Positions 1 to 7,672 of a stretch of DNA of 13,895 nucleotides are shown here, in pieces. Position 1 is the first letter of the stretch, and each line of letters opens with the position of its first letter. Source of the stretch: an uncultured Oxalobacteraceae bacterium. Its GTDB lineage: Bacteria > Pseudomonadota > Gammaproteobacteria > Burkholderiales > Burkholderiaceae_D. The notes below the pieces were generated by a model, which was not told where the DNA came from, did no database searches, and saw only the letters and a list, made by a program, of their open reading frames with translations. Where the stretch lies: positions 1-13,895 of the forward strand of contig CALKVB010000024.1 of NCBI GenBank assembly GCA_937996605.1, written 5' to 3'. The position numbers and the translations under genes are program-made.

Positions 1-904
1 CAGTCAAATCAACATACTTACCTACCATGCCGATCGTCACTTCTTCTTTTGGATTTTCCAAAGCGTAGATCAACTTATCCCACATGCTCAAATCCGCTGG
101 CTTCGGAGACAAACCTAATTTGTCGCAAACGATGCGATCCAAACCTTGGTCATGCAACATTTGAGGAATCTTGTAAATCGTGTCTGCATCCCAAACGGAA
201 ATGACGCCCTCTTCGACCACATTCGAGAATAAAGAAATCTTGGCACGTTCGTCGTCTGGAATGCGACGATCAGCGCGGCACAATAAGGCATCTGGGAAGA
301 TACCAATTTCACGCAATTTTTGTACGCTATGCTGCGTTGGTTTGGTTTTCAACTCACCAGCAGACGCCAAGTAAGGAACCAAGGTCAAATGAACGAATGC
401 AGCTGAATTTTTGCCCGCACGCAGAGTCAATTGACGGGCAGCTTCTAAAAATGGCAATGATTCGATATCGCCGACTGTGCCGCCGATTTCAACCAAAGCC
501 ACGTCGAAACCTGCCGCGCCACGGTGAATGAATTCTTGAATTTCATTGGTGATATGAGGAATAACCTGAACGGTTTTACCTAAGTATTCACCACGACGCT
601 CTTTACGAATTACGGATTCATAAATTTGGCCAGTCGTGAAGTTATTCACCTTCTTCATCTTGGCAGTGATGAAGCGCTCATAATGCCCCAAATCCAGATC
701 GGTTTCGGCGCCATCATCTGTGACGAAAACTTCACCGTGTTGGAATGGACTCATAGTACCCGGATCCACGTTAATATACGGATCGAGTTTGAGCATAGTG
801 ACTTTGAGACCGCGCGATTCGAGAATCGCAGCGAGAGAGGCAGCGGCAATGCCTTTGCCTAATGAGGAGACGACGCCCCCAGTAACGAATACGAACTTAG
901 TCAT
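1..904 (-). CDS. pyrG: CTP synthase, N-terminal part (cut by left window edge)
   Basis: Makes CTP from UTP, ATP and glutamine in the cytoplasm, the last step of de novo pyrimidine nucleotide synthesis. The minus-strand reading frame begins with ATG at 904-902 and gives MTKFVFVTGGVVSSLGKGIA, the P-loop-like start of the synthetase domain. It continues with LDPYINVDPGTMSPFQHGEVF and the acidic stretch TDDGAETDLDLGHYERF (about residues 62-78), which holds the metal- and nucleotide-binding region. About residues 270-301 are still open at the window edge and end in GMVGKYVDLT, the linker into the class I glutaminase domain. The family is about 545 residues, so just over half of the gene is here: the whole ammonia-ligase domain, but not the glutaminase triad. 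The frame is uninterrupted. It is transcribed away from the acetyltransferase gene at 1158. Identity is very secure. Confidence 0.97.
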   Translation of the reverse strand, partial: MTKFVFVTGGVVSSLGKGIAAASLAAILESRGLKVTMLKLDPYINVDPGTMSPFQHGEVFVTDDGAETDLDLGHYERFITAKMKKVNNFTTGQIYESVIRKERRGEYLGKTVQVIPHITNEIQEFIHRGAAGFDVALVEIGGTVGDIESLPFLEAARQLTLRAGKNSAAFVHLTLVPYLASAGELKTKPTQHSVQKLREIGIFPDALLCRADRRIPDDERAKISLFSNVVEEGVISVWDADTIYKIPQMLHDQGLDRIVCDKLGLSPKPADLSMWDKLIYALENPKEEVTIGMVGKYVDLT

Positions 905-912
905 TGCAGAAG

Positions 913-926
913 GTGCCCAACGGCAC
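913..926 (-). promoter_or_regulatory. Small hairpin in the pyrG leader near the start codon
   Basis: In the pyrG mRNA the leader reads GUGCC-GUUG-GGCAC, a 5-bp GC-rich stem with a 4-base loop. Its 3' foot is 8 bases before the ATG at 904-902. It therefore covers the place where a Shine-Dalgarno sequence would sit, and no good purine-rich SD is seen elsewhere in the leader. This could modulate translation, or could simply be fortuitous structure. Confidence 0.35.
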
Positions 927-941
927 AAGCGGGAAATTCGA

Positions 942-947
942 ATTATA
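942..947 (-). promoter_or_regulatory. Candidate -10 hexamer of the pyrG promoter
   Basis: Read on the minus strand this is TATAAT, a perfect sigma70 -10 hexamer, 37 bases upstream of the pyrG ATG. It would place the transcript start near 934-936 and give a leader of about 30 bases. No good -35 hexamer lies 16-18 bases further upstream (the best window reads roughly GTGCGA), so an activator or a non-canonical -35 would be needed. Chance occurrence cannot be excluded. Confidence 0.45.
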
Positions 948-962
948 CATCACGAATGATGT
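947..962. promoter_or_regulatory. 16-bp perfect dyad in the pyrG promoter spacer
   Basis: ACATCA-CGAA-TGATGT has perfect 6-bp arms around a 4-bp centre. It touches the last base of the candidate -10 hexamer and fills the spacer towards the -35 position, where a repressor could block RNA polymerase. No protein is known for it here. One such dyad per few kilobases is expected by chance, so only its position makes it notable. Confidence 0.3.
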
Positions 963-1157
963 TCTCGCACGAGGTAGACGAAGATTTTTATCGCCAAACG
1001 GGTGCGCAGAAATTAAAACAATTGCAATAATTAAACACGGACAACAACATCTAAAGTTCTTAACAATAAGCACATTTCAATCAAATCCAAACCTACATGC
1101 GTTCGACTTTTTACATCAACCAACTTATCATAGATCCATCTCAAGCTAGGAATTTGC

Positions 1158-1781
1158 ATGTATCAAGACAACACCTCGTATAAATATTTAGCGAACATAC
1201 CTAACACTCATCTCTTGGGAACATCACTTCGCCAATTTACTGAGGCACACCTGCCTGAGACCAAACTTGCAGACATCAAGTTGCGCACTATTCGCCCCAC
1301 CGATTTGACAGCTTGGTGCGAATATCTCCAACAGGAACAAGTCAAAGCACACATCAGCTGGGATGTTAAAAGTCCCAGCGACCTGCAGCAGTTTATCTTC
1401 GCTGTGGGGCAAGGACCGAACGGAGATCAAATCAAATGGGCAATTACTCACAGTAGCGATGATCAAGTGGAGGGTCGCTTAATTGGCACGATAGGTTTTC
1501 ATACGATCGCATTCGCACATCAAAGTTGTGAGATTGCATATGACCTCAATCCTGCTTATTGGAATCGGGGAATTGCGACGCAAATATGCCAACAAATGAC
1601 AAGTTGGGCACACCAGCAACTTGGATTTAAACGTATCACCGCTAGTGTGATGACAGAAAATCAGGCCTCAAGGCGCGTCTTAGAAAAATCTGGCTATAAT
1701 TTAGAAGGTGTGATGCGAAGCTATCGCAAAGTACGAGGCGTTCATAGAGACTATCTACTACTGAGTAGCATTTCCTCGTGA
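1158..1781 (+). CDS. GNAT-family N-acetyltransferase (RimJ/RimL-like)
   Basis: A predicted cytoplasmic acetyl-CoA-dependent acetyltransferase of 207 residues. The conserved core starts near residue 40 with KLRTIRPTDL. Motif A, the acetyl-CoA pyrophosphate loop, is at about 127-142 (AYDLNPAYWNRGIATQ). The C-terminal part (about 163-198) carries the pattern of the RimJ/RimL subgroup: VMTENQASRRVLEKSGY followed by LEGVMRSYR and the end of the fold at RDYLLLSS. This subgroup acetylates N-termini of ribosomal proteins, or amino groups of small molecules and drugs; the substrate here cannot be told. The first 40 residues form an extension without recognisable motif, so translation might start later, although no other ATG precedes the core. 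A weak AGGA lies 9 bases before the ATG. The next gene follows 55 bases downstream on the same strand. Confidence 0.88.
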   Translation: MYQDNTSYKYLANIPNTHLLGTSLRQFTEAHLPETKLADIKLRTIRPTDLTAWCEYLQQEQVKAHISWDVKSPSDLQQFIFAVGQGPNGDQIKWAITHSSDDQVEGRLIGTIGFHTIAFAHQSCEIAYDLNPAYWNRGIATQICQQMTSWAHQQLGFKRITASVMTENQASRRVLEKSGYNLEGVMRSYRKVRGVHRDYLLLSSISS

Positions 1782-1836
1782 CAGATTACAAAGTAATTTT
1801 TACCCAAAAAATTTAATTGATTTAGGACTCAACGAC

Positions 1837-2187
1837 GTGAACAACTTAATCCAATGGCAATGGGACAGCTACCACGAATTTCACCGTTCAAAAACCAACC
1901 TCTTGATCCATATTTTCGCAGTACCTCTGTTTCTAATTGCGAATACCAATCTGGTGTTGGCCCTCTATCAATTCGCATGGCTAAGTGCCAGCATCTCTGC
2001 AGCAATGATGATCGTTTCTCTTGCGATGCAAGGCAAAGGTCATAAAATCGAAATCACGCCCTCGATCCCATTTAGCAGTCCACTCAATGCGATCGCTCGC
2101 TTAATTCTCGAACAATGGATTAATTTTCCGAGATTCGTGCTTTCGGGCGCTTGGTGGCGCGCATACCAAACTTCACGACAAACCTGA
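1837..2187 (+). CDS. Small Mpo1/DUF962-like integral membrane protein
   Basis: A protein of 116 residues starting with GTG and preceded by TAGGAC 8 bases upstream. Residues 10-32 (YHEFHRSKTNLLIHIFAVPLF) resemble the DUF962/Mpo1 signature of clustered histidines followed by Asn, His and a Pro before a membrane helix. A further histidine, H69, sits in GKGHKIE, followed by a Pro-rich turn. Two hydrophobic segments are visible, about 24-44 and 47-64. Yeast Mpo1 is an iron-dependent dioxygenase of 2-hydroxy fatty acids in alpha-oxidation; the histidines H13, H16, H25 and H69 fit a metal site. Bacterial members are mostly uncharacterised and sometimes mislabelled terminase, so function is inferred only at family level. 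It may be cotranscribed with the acetyltransferase upstream. Confidence 0.7.
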   Translation: MNNLIQWQWDSYHEFHRSKTNLLIHIFAVPLFLIANTNLVLALYQFAWLSASISAAMMIVSLAMQGKGHKIEITPSIPFSSPLNAIARLILEQWINFPRFVLSGAWWRAYQTSRQT

Positions 2188-2300
2188 ACAATTTATCTTA
2201 AGAAAATCAAACTCAAGATATTAAGCTCAACAATGCCAGCGATTCCAATGCCGTTGCGCTTGATCTTTTCATTTTCTTGTTTGCACTTAAATGGCCTTCT

Positions 2301-3257
2301 CTAATAAGAAAAATCCAACTGTACTTTGGCGAAATTTTGCGCACCTTTGCTATTGCTAAGCTCCGCAATTTCATTTCCTCGCCTTACAACCGCAAAATGC
2401 ATGCGCCATTCCGATCCTTGATACACATAAGCCAACTCTGCCTCAGGTAGCAAACGTTTCGGACTCACCGCCACATCTTGTCGACGGAAATAACCGCCTT
2501 GAATCGTCGCATTGTAAGCGACAGCCCGTGCCCCCGTTCTCAGTTGCACATAGCTCGCCGTTTGGGTCGGCAAGGCATTAAGCTGCCCTAAACGTAAACT
2601 GAGATCGACACTAGCGTCAGTAAAAATATTGCCGATGCGCGCTTGCCATCGACTATTCAGATCGATGTTTGAATTAAATTGCCAACGTGCTGGGCTATAG
2701 GCCATTTTGACCACGGCACCCCACTCTTGCTTCAATTGGGTATTCCAGGCTTGTGGCAAGGGTTGGTTTAATGCACGATGCAAATTGGTTTGCGTCCATT
2801 CACCACCAGCACAAGCGCCTAAGCAACCTAAATCAAGGCCCACCGTGGTCGAACTACCATCAGACAGAAAATGCTCCCTTGCCAATCCTAAATACAACCA
2901 ACCCGCATAGGGGTGGTCTTGTTTTTGCAATTGCGCGGGCAAGAGTTTAATGTCAGAAGCCGTGTAAAGATCTTGCCCCAACTGCCAACGATAGCTCACC
3001 ACTTGATTATCACGCACGACTGATTGTTTCCGTTGAAGATGGAGACCGCTGGTGTAGAAACCATCATCTTTCTTCAGTAGCATGCTGTCATTTTCGACAT
3101 CGAGCGACCATGTCAGTCGTCCTTTTTCTAGCACTTGCTGGTATTCGTTAAGCGATGGCCATGATTGTTGTGCTTGAACGATTGACGGAAAACAAGCGCT
3201 GGCGATAAGCAGCGTACACAAGAGGCGTGAGGACGATAAAGTGAATGATAAATGCAT
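2301..3257 (-). CDS. LpxR-like lipid A 3'-O-deacylase (outer membrane barrel)
   Basis: A protein of 318 residues with an N-terminal signal peptide: a hydrophobic core at 10-23 and likely cleavage after VQA at residue 29. LpxR (DUF2219) enzymes remove the 3'-acyloxyacyl group of lipid A at the outer membrane. Family landmarks are present: ENDSM with Asn56-Asp57, FYTSGLHL with Thr69, DHPYAGWLYLG (114-124), and a loop with GGEWTQTNLH in which His160 matches the catalytic histidine, followed by PLPQAWNTQLKQEWG. Alternating hydrophobic strands follow and the chain ends in an aromatic residue (DFSY), as outer-membrane barrels do. AAGGG lies 9 bases before the ATG. Oddities are Cys145 and Cys149 in the active-site loop and a lipobox-like ASAC at 19-22, although the latter lacks the usual -3 Leu. 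It lies 110 bases after the alpha/beta hydrolase gene, so it may have its own promoter; a TAAAAT-like -10 occurs at 3302-3307. Confidence 0.85.
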   Translation of the reverse strand: MHLSFTLSSSRLLCTLLIASACFPSIVQAQQSWPSLNEYQQVLEKGRLTWSLDVENDSMLLKKDDGFYTSGLHLQRKQSVVRDNQVVSYRWQLGQDLYTASDIKLLPAQLQKQDHPYAGWLYLGLAREHFLSDGSSTTVGLDLGCLGACAGGEWTQTNLHRALNQPLPQAWNTQLKQEWGAVVKMAYSPARWQFNSNIDLNSRWQARIGNIFTDASVDLSLRLGQLNALPTQTASYVQLRTGARAVAYNATIQGGYFRRQDVAVSPKRLLPEAELAYVYQGSEWRMHFAVVRRGNEIAELSNSKGAQNFAKVQLDFSY

Positions 3258-3367
3258 AAGTGCAGCCCTTGGATAAAAATCGACGAAACCAGAGATCGTC
3301 TATTTTACGTGAGTCTGCACACGAAAGAGGGCCGAATCATGCGTGTTTCAAGGCAAATTGTCTTAAT

Positions 3368-4168
3368 TCATTTTGTCCGCAACAAAGCTTGTATCATTGC
3401 ATGGCATGCCTCGGCAGTTTTCTCTGGCATTTCCATCGGCAATAAGTGCCCTGCTGGTAGTTGCACGAAGTTTTTTCCACACATTTTACGAGTCGCACCG
3501 AGACCACCCTGCTTACATTCAATCGACTCGGTCCCACCGACAAATCCAATCGGCACGCTAAGACCACGACGAGCGATCTTGCCCAAGGTACTGGGCAAAG
3601 TGACATAGATGGCACTCTCAATCTCGCGGGTAAATTTCAGCGTCACACCTTCAGGATGGGGCATGGTTCCCGCATCGATGTAGTCTCGCAGTACTTGTGG
3701 CGGCCAAATCGCAAACTTATCTTTAGCCGAAAAATGTTCGAAGGCTTCTTCCTTGTCTTTCCATATTGTTCTGCGTTTCAATGAGAACTGCGCGGGCGAA
3801 TACTTTTCGAGTAAACCCAGAACACGAAAGGTCTTCAAAAACCAAGCTCGCCAACCTGTGACCACGGGCGAATCTATCATCACTACACATCGCACCAAGT
3901 CTGGACGTTGGCTAGCTGCCATCAAAGAGAGAATCCCACCTAAAGAATGGCCTAGCAAAATCACCGGTTCAGTGTACTTAGCCTGCAGGGTATCAATCAA
4001 TTCTTGAACTAAATACGGCCAGTTCGTCGTCACGGGATAGCGTGGATTATGTCCATGCATATCAAGTGCATCGATGTCGTAATGTGCCTCCAATGCAGCA
4101 AACATCTGACGATAGCTACCGGAGGGAAAGCTATTACCATGACAGAAATGGACTTTAGGTTTGCTCAT
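3368..4168 (-). CDS. Alpha/beta-fold hydrolase
   Basis: A predicted soluble alpha/beta hydrolase of 266 residues if started at the ATG at 4168. A GTG two codons earlier at 4174 is equally in frame and would give 268; neither has a strong Shine-Dalgarno. In the 268-residue numbering the oxyanion-hole strand is VHFCHGNSFPSGSYR (8-22), the nucleophile elbow is GHSLGG (75-80) with Ser77, and the catalytic His is probably His243 in LPAGHLLPME. The acid may be Asp101 in MIDSP or Glu216 in GGTESIE; the usual Asp of the acid loop is not obvious. HGN...FP near the N-terminus is typical of small esterase- or lipase-like members. The substrate is unknown. The gene starts 24 bases after the comEC stop (18 from the GTG), so it is probably in the same transcript. 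Confidence 0.85.
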   Translation of the reverse strand: MSKPKVHFCHGNSFPSGSYRQMFAALEAHYDIDALDMHGHNPRYPVTTNWPYLVQELIDTLQAKYTEPVILLGHSLGGILSLMAASQRPDLVRCVVMIDSPVVTGWRAWFLKTFRVLGLLEKYSPAQFSLKRRTIWKDKEEAFEHFSAKDKFAIWPPQVLRDYIDAGTMPHPEGVTLKFTREIESAIYVTLPSTLGKIARRGLSVPIGFVGGTESIECKQGGLGATRKMCGKNFVQLPAGHLLPMEMPEKTAEACHAMIQALLRTK

Positions 4169-4192
4169 ACGCACTAGACTTTATTCTTCAAA

Positions 4193-6769
4193 TTATTGTG
4201 GATACCAATAACGCGGATGCGTTTGGCGAAAATGCTCGACTTGTATCTGCTCGCCAAATTGTAATGTGATTGCCCCGCTTATGTCTGTCCTTAGAGGAAT
4301 TACTCCAAAATCAAGATAGCGCTGCCAAACTTCTGGCTTGGGATGGTGGTAACGATTCAAATAACCCAATTGATACAAGGCATAATGCGGACTCACCGCG
4401 CGCACGAAGTGAGGTGTGGAAGAGGTACCGCTGCCGTGATGCGGCACTAATAAAACCGAGGCATGCAATTGTTCTGGAATACTGTTGACGAGTTCATCTT
4501 CCTGTACCGCTTCAATATCTCCCGCCAGCAGCAAACTATTCTGGCCGTTCGAAATCTTGAGAGTACAACTACGGGCATTGGTTTTCCATTTATCACTGGT
4601 GTAAATGACGGGCACGGGATGCAAGAACTCAAAATGTACGCCATCCCAATCCCAACTTTGTCCTGCAATACATCGTTGATGAAATGGAGAGAACTTCACA
4701 ATCTCATGCTCTTCGTTGAGCGAAGATCTAACCCTGTCAATCGAAATACTTTTCATCAAACTGATTGCCCCGCCTGAATGATCGCTATCGGCATGTGAAA
4801 TCACCATCTCATCTAAATGGTGTATGCCTCGCCCTTGAAGGTAAGGTAAGATCACTCGCAAGCCGCTATTACTATCTTCGCTCTGTCCGGGCCCGGAATC
4901 ATATAGCAAACGATGATGTGCAGTTTCAATTAAGAGCGATGTGCCCTGCCCGACGTCAAATGCAATCACCTGAAACTGTTTAGTTTGTGGTGCTGTCACC
5001 GGATTCGCTAACATCGGCAAGCAACAAAACACGCCAAGTAAGCGAACAGGCCAAGCACGTGGTGCCATCACCCAGATCAGACCTAGCATTGCCAGCATTA
5101 ACATCCACCAACTTGGTTGCGGTGCGCTCCATACGGCTAAACGGCTAGCACTCAAATACTGTAATAATTCAACTAATGACACCATTGCTGCATGCGCTAA
5201 ACCGAGTACCAATTCGGCTATCGATAAAGGAAGCAAGCTGCCCAATAAAGCCAAAGGCGTCACCACAAAACTAATGAGCGGAATAGCAATCGCGTTGGCA
5301 ATTGGACTAATTATAGAAATTTGCGAGAATAAAAAAAGCGTTAGTGGCACCAGTCCCAAGGTAATCGCATATTGTGCTCTAGCCGCACTGAGTAACTGTT
5401 GCTTCCATTTTCCCAAGATCAACCCAGCAACACCAGTTGATGCGGGCTTTATCGCGTTTGCAGATTCCTCTTGCGTCAATATTTGAGTCGACTTCAGTAT
5501 CGATTGCTGCGGCGTGTTAGGAACAGAATCGCTCACATAAAGCAACAAGCCAACAGCAGCGAAAGATAGCCAGAAACCAGACCAAAGGACTGCCCAAGGA
5601 TCGATTAACAATACAAGCCACAAGGCCATGCATAATATCTGACTAGCCTGTCCTGTACGCCCAGTCCATACCGCGAGTGCGACAACACTGAGCATATACA
5701 AGGTACGCTGCGCTGGCACACCGAAACCAGCGAGTGCAACATATACCAAGGCAGCAAGGGCAGCCGACAACACCATCACCTTACGTACTGGCATATACAG
5801 AGGCCAATCTCGTCCAAAATAAAACGACCGGCGCCACAAAAAACCAATGCAGGCGGCGAACATGCCAGCAATCATGGTGATATGTAAACCTGAAATAGAA
5901 ACCAGGTGACCTATGCCTGTGCGGTTGAAAATGGTCCAATTACTTTGACTAATTTCACTTTGATCACCAATCACCAGTGCGATCAAAACACCCGCGTAAG
6001 GTGTGTTCCCATTTGCCAGCAAAGCTTTATGCAAACGTTCGCGCAAAGCTGAGCGACTCCGTTCGACCACATTGTTTAGGCTCCAAACAAAATCATCCAC
6101 CAATCTAGCTTGCGCTGATCCCCTACTTTCTTCTGAAATACGAACGCTGGCACTGGTCTGCAGACCCTGCTCTAGCATCCATGCCTCATAATCAAATCCA
6201 TAAGGGTTGGCATTACCATGTACAGGCTTAAGCTTTACTGTAAAACGCCAACGCTGTCCCGGTTGTAGGTTGGCGAACTCACTAGGATTATTCGGATGAT
6301 CAAACCACGACACTGCGAGTTTATGTGGAATCGTTTGAGACGATTGAGAGACTTGAGGCGAAGCTAACAACTCGTTTTCTGCACTCTTGATTGCATCTAG
6401 TTGGAACTGAAAATGCCAACCTTGAGGAGAGCGCGTCGGCAGGCTAACAATGACTCCGCTCAACTCACGCTCTTGCCCGACCAAATTACTGGCTAGTTGC
6501 TCACCCAACCGAAAATGCGCCAAAACACCGGCCCAGCTCAAGCCAAATACAAACCCAACAATAATTTGGCAGAAACAAAATTTCCAAGAAAATCGAGAGC
6601 TACCGCTAGACGCGAGGCTTAGGCTGTTGCTAAGTCGCCGCCAATAGGCAAAGATTAAAGTTAAAGTTAGAAAAATCAGTGCCGCAACATAGCTATGAAG
6701 AGAGAACAAACTGGCTTGCTGCTGCAGACAAAATACACCGACGGTAAATGCCAGTGCCATGCTCCGCAT
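4193..6769 (-). CDS. comEC: DNA internalization competence protein ComEC/Rec2
   Basis: The inner-membrane channel that carries single-stranded DNA into the cytoplasm during natural transformation. The 858-residue chain has the full domain order. Membrane helices are near 5-42 and 66-86, then comes the N-terminal DUF4131/OB region (about 95-215). The Competence domain begins with GIGHLVSISGLHITMIAG (285-302) and has many helices to about residue 585. A C-terminal metallo-beta-lactamase-like domain (about 598-850) contains FDVGQGT (604-610), SHADSDHSGG (658-667), LAGDIE (748-753), VPHHGS (775-780) and YHHPKPEVW (807-815). The zinc-site motif HxDxDH is intact, which suits a nuclease role for this domain. 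A hydrophilic loop at about 412-455 is family-variable. The ATG shares one base with the upstream hydrolase stop (TAATG), implying translational coupling. No frameshift is seen. Confidence 0.96.
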   Translation of the reverse strand: MRSMALAFTVGVFCLQQQASLFSLHSYVAALIFLTLTLIFAYWRRLSNSLSLASSGSSRFSWKFCFCQIIVGFVFGLSWAGVLAHFRLGEQLASNLVGQERELSGVIVSLPTRSPQGWHFQFQLDAIKSAENELLASPQVSQSSQTIPHKLAVSWFDHPNNPSEFANLQPGQRWRFTVKLKPVHGNANPYGFDYEAWMLEQGLQTSASVRISEESRGSAQARLVDDFVWSLNNVVERSRSALRERLHKALLANGNTPYAGVLIALVIGDQSEISQSNWTIFNRTGIGHLVSISGLHITMIAGMFAACIGFLWRRSFYFGRDWPLYMPVRKVMVLSAALAALVYVALAGFGVPAQRTLYMLSVVALAVWTGRTGQASQILCMALWLVLLIDPWAVLWSGFWLSFAAVGLLLYVSDSVPNTPQQSILKSTQILTQEESANAIKPASTGVAGLILGKWKQQLLSAARAQYAITLGLVPLTLFLFSQISIISPIANAIAIPLISFVVTPLALLGSLLPLSIAELVLGLAHAAMVSLVELLQYLSASRLAVWSAPQPSWWMLMLAMLGLIWVMAPRAWPVRLLGVFCCLPMLANPVTAPQTKQFQVIAFDVGQGTSLLIETAHHRLLYDSGPGQSEDSNSGLRVILPYLQGRGIHHLDEMVISHADSDHSGGAISLMKSISIDRVRSSLNEEHEIVKFSPFHQRCIAGQSWDWDGVHFEFLHPVPVIYTSDKWKTNARSCTLKISNGQNSLLLAGDIEAVQEDELVNSIPEQLHASVLLVPHHGSGTSSTPHFVRAVSPHYALYQLGYLNRYHHPKPEVWQRYLDFGVIPLRTDISGAITLQFGEQIQVEHFRQTHPRYWYPQ

Positions 6770-7608
6770 TATGCCCCCTTCACACTCTTTGCTTGCATCA
6801 ATTTAGCTAGGCGCGGCAGGACATCTAAAACATTTGTACTGGTTCGCTGCGCGGCCTCTTCGATGGAACAACCACGAAGTCGAGCGAACTCATGTCCAAT
6901 CTGTACTAGTTCACCAGGCGTATTGATCCCTGGGTGACACCAGCGCGGTGCGATGTCAGGCGCATCCGTCTCCAACACGATACTAGTAAAAGGCAAACCG
7001 CTGGCCAAACGTCGCAATTGCAAGGCACGTGTGAACGTCATCGCACCACCAAAACCAAGTTTAAAACCTAGCTCAATGAAATGGTTTGCTTGTTGTTCAC
7101 TGCCATTAAAGGCATGGGCGATGCCACCCGGCACGGGAATGCGCCTTAGATATTTCAAGATTTGGTCTTGTGATTTGCGTACATGCAAAAGCACGGGCAA
7201 ATCAAAATCACGCGCAATCTTAAGCTGTTCACTGTAAAAGAAAAGCTGCTTCTCTTTAAGTGGACTTTCGCACAGTGCTGGCACAAAGAAATCAAGTCCG
7301 ATCTCGCCGATACCGATAAAGCGCGAGGCAAGCGCAGACTGCGAATCTCGCATCAATGCGCCTACTTGCTCACGTAAAAACTGTAAATCCTCATCCGTCG
7401 ACGTTGGCACATACATCGGGTGAATGCCTAGCGTGTAATAGCAATGTGTATGGTTTTGCGTTAAAGCTTGTACCGCTGAAAAGTTGGTTTTATGTACCGC
7501 CGGCATGACAATAGCGGACACACCCATGCGCACAGCCTCATCTGCGAGGTGTAGAGACTTCCCTGCAAACTCACTCGCATCAAGATGACAATGACTATCT
7601 ATCCACAT
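6769..7608 (-). CDS. TatD-family metal-dependent hydrolase (YjjV-like)
   Basis: A protein of 279 residues with a TIM-barrel metal site. Visible ligands are HxH in DSHCHLD (His6, His8), Glu102 in IGEIGLDFF, His142 in LLHVRKS, His165 in IAHAFNG and Asp215 in LETDAPD, all in the expected order. The overall pattern, including the missing GLDYY of classical TatD and the GLDFF variant, resembles E. coli YjjV more than TatD. TatD proteins are Mg- or Mn-dependent DNases with 3'-5' exonuclease or deacylase-like activity; the substrate of this one is unproven. It overlaps comEC by one base, and the same order occurs, as far as I recall, in other Burkholderiales. The ArsR-type gene ends 64 bases upstream. 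No clear SD precedes the ATG; the leader has the short repeat AAACGG twice, 11 bases apart. Confidence 0.93.
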   Translation of the reverse strand: MWIDSHCHLDASEFAGKSLHLADEAVRMGVSAIVMPAVHKTNFSAVQALTQNHTHCYYTLGIHPMYVPTSTDEDLQFLREQVGALMRDSQSALASRFIGIGEIGLDFFVPALCESPLKEKQLFFYSEQLKIARDFDLPVLLHVRKSQDQILKYLRRIPVPGGIAHAFNGSEQQANHFIELGFKLGFGGAMTFTRALQLRRLASGLPFTSIVLETDAPDIAPRWCHPGINTPGELVQIGHEFARLRGCSIEEAAQRTSTNVLDVLPRLAKLMQAKSVKGA

Positions 7609-7672
7609 ACCGTTTCAAAGCCGTTTAAGAAATTGTAAAGATCATCCAATGCTAACGCTCATCGCACTAATC

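Noticed and set aside
19..22. LpxR-like protein as a lipoprotein (ASAC at residues 19-22; coordinates here are protein residues)
   Set aside because: The -3 position is Ala rather than Leu or Val, and a normal signal peptidase I site (VQA) follows; outer-membrane barrels rarely carry lipid anchors.
115..531. Small open frames on both strands inside 1-900
   Set aside because: They are other-frame shadows of pyrG, whose frame is open throughout and matches CTP synthase closely.
2188..2300. Possible bidirectional terminator between the Mpo1-like and LpxR-like genes
   Set aside because: AAGAAAAT (2200-2207) and ATTTTCTT (2271-2278) are complementary but 63 bases apart, and no compact GC-rich stem with a T-run is present.
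3252..3784. Plus-strand open frames opposite the alpha/beta hydrolase
   Set aside because: Low-complexity shadow frames; the minus-strand frame has GHSLGG and HGN motifs.
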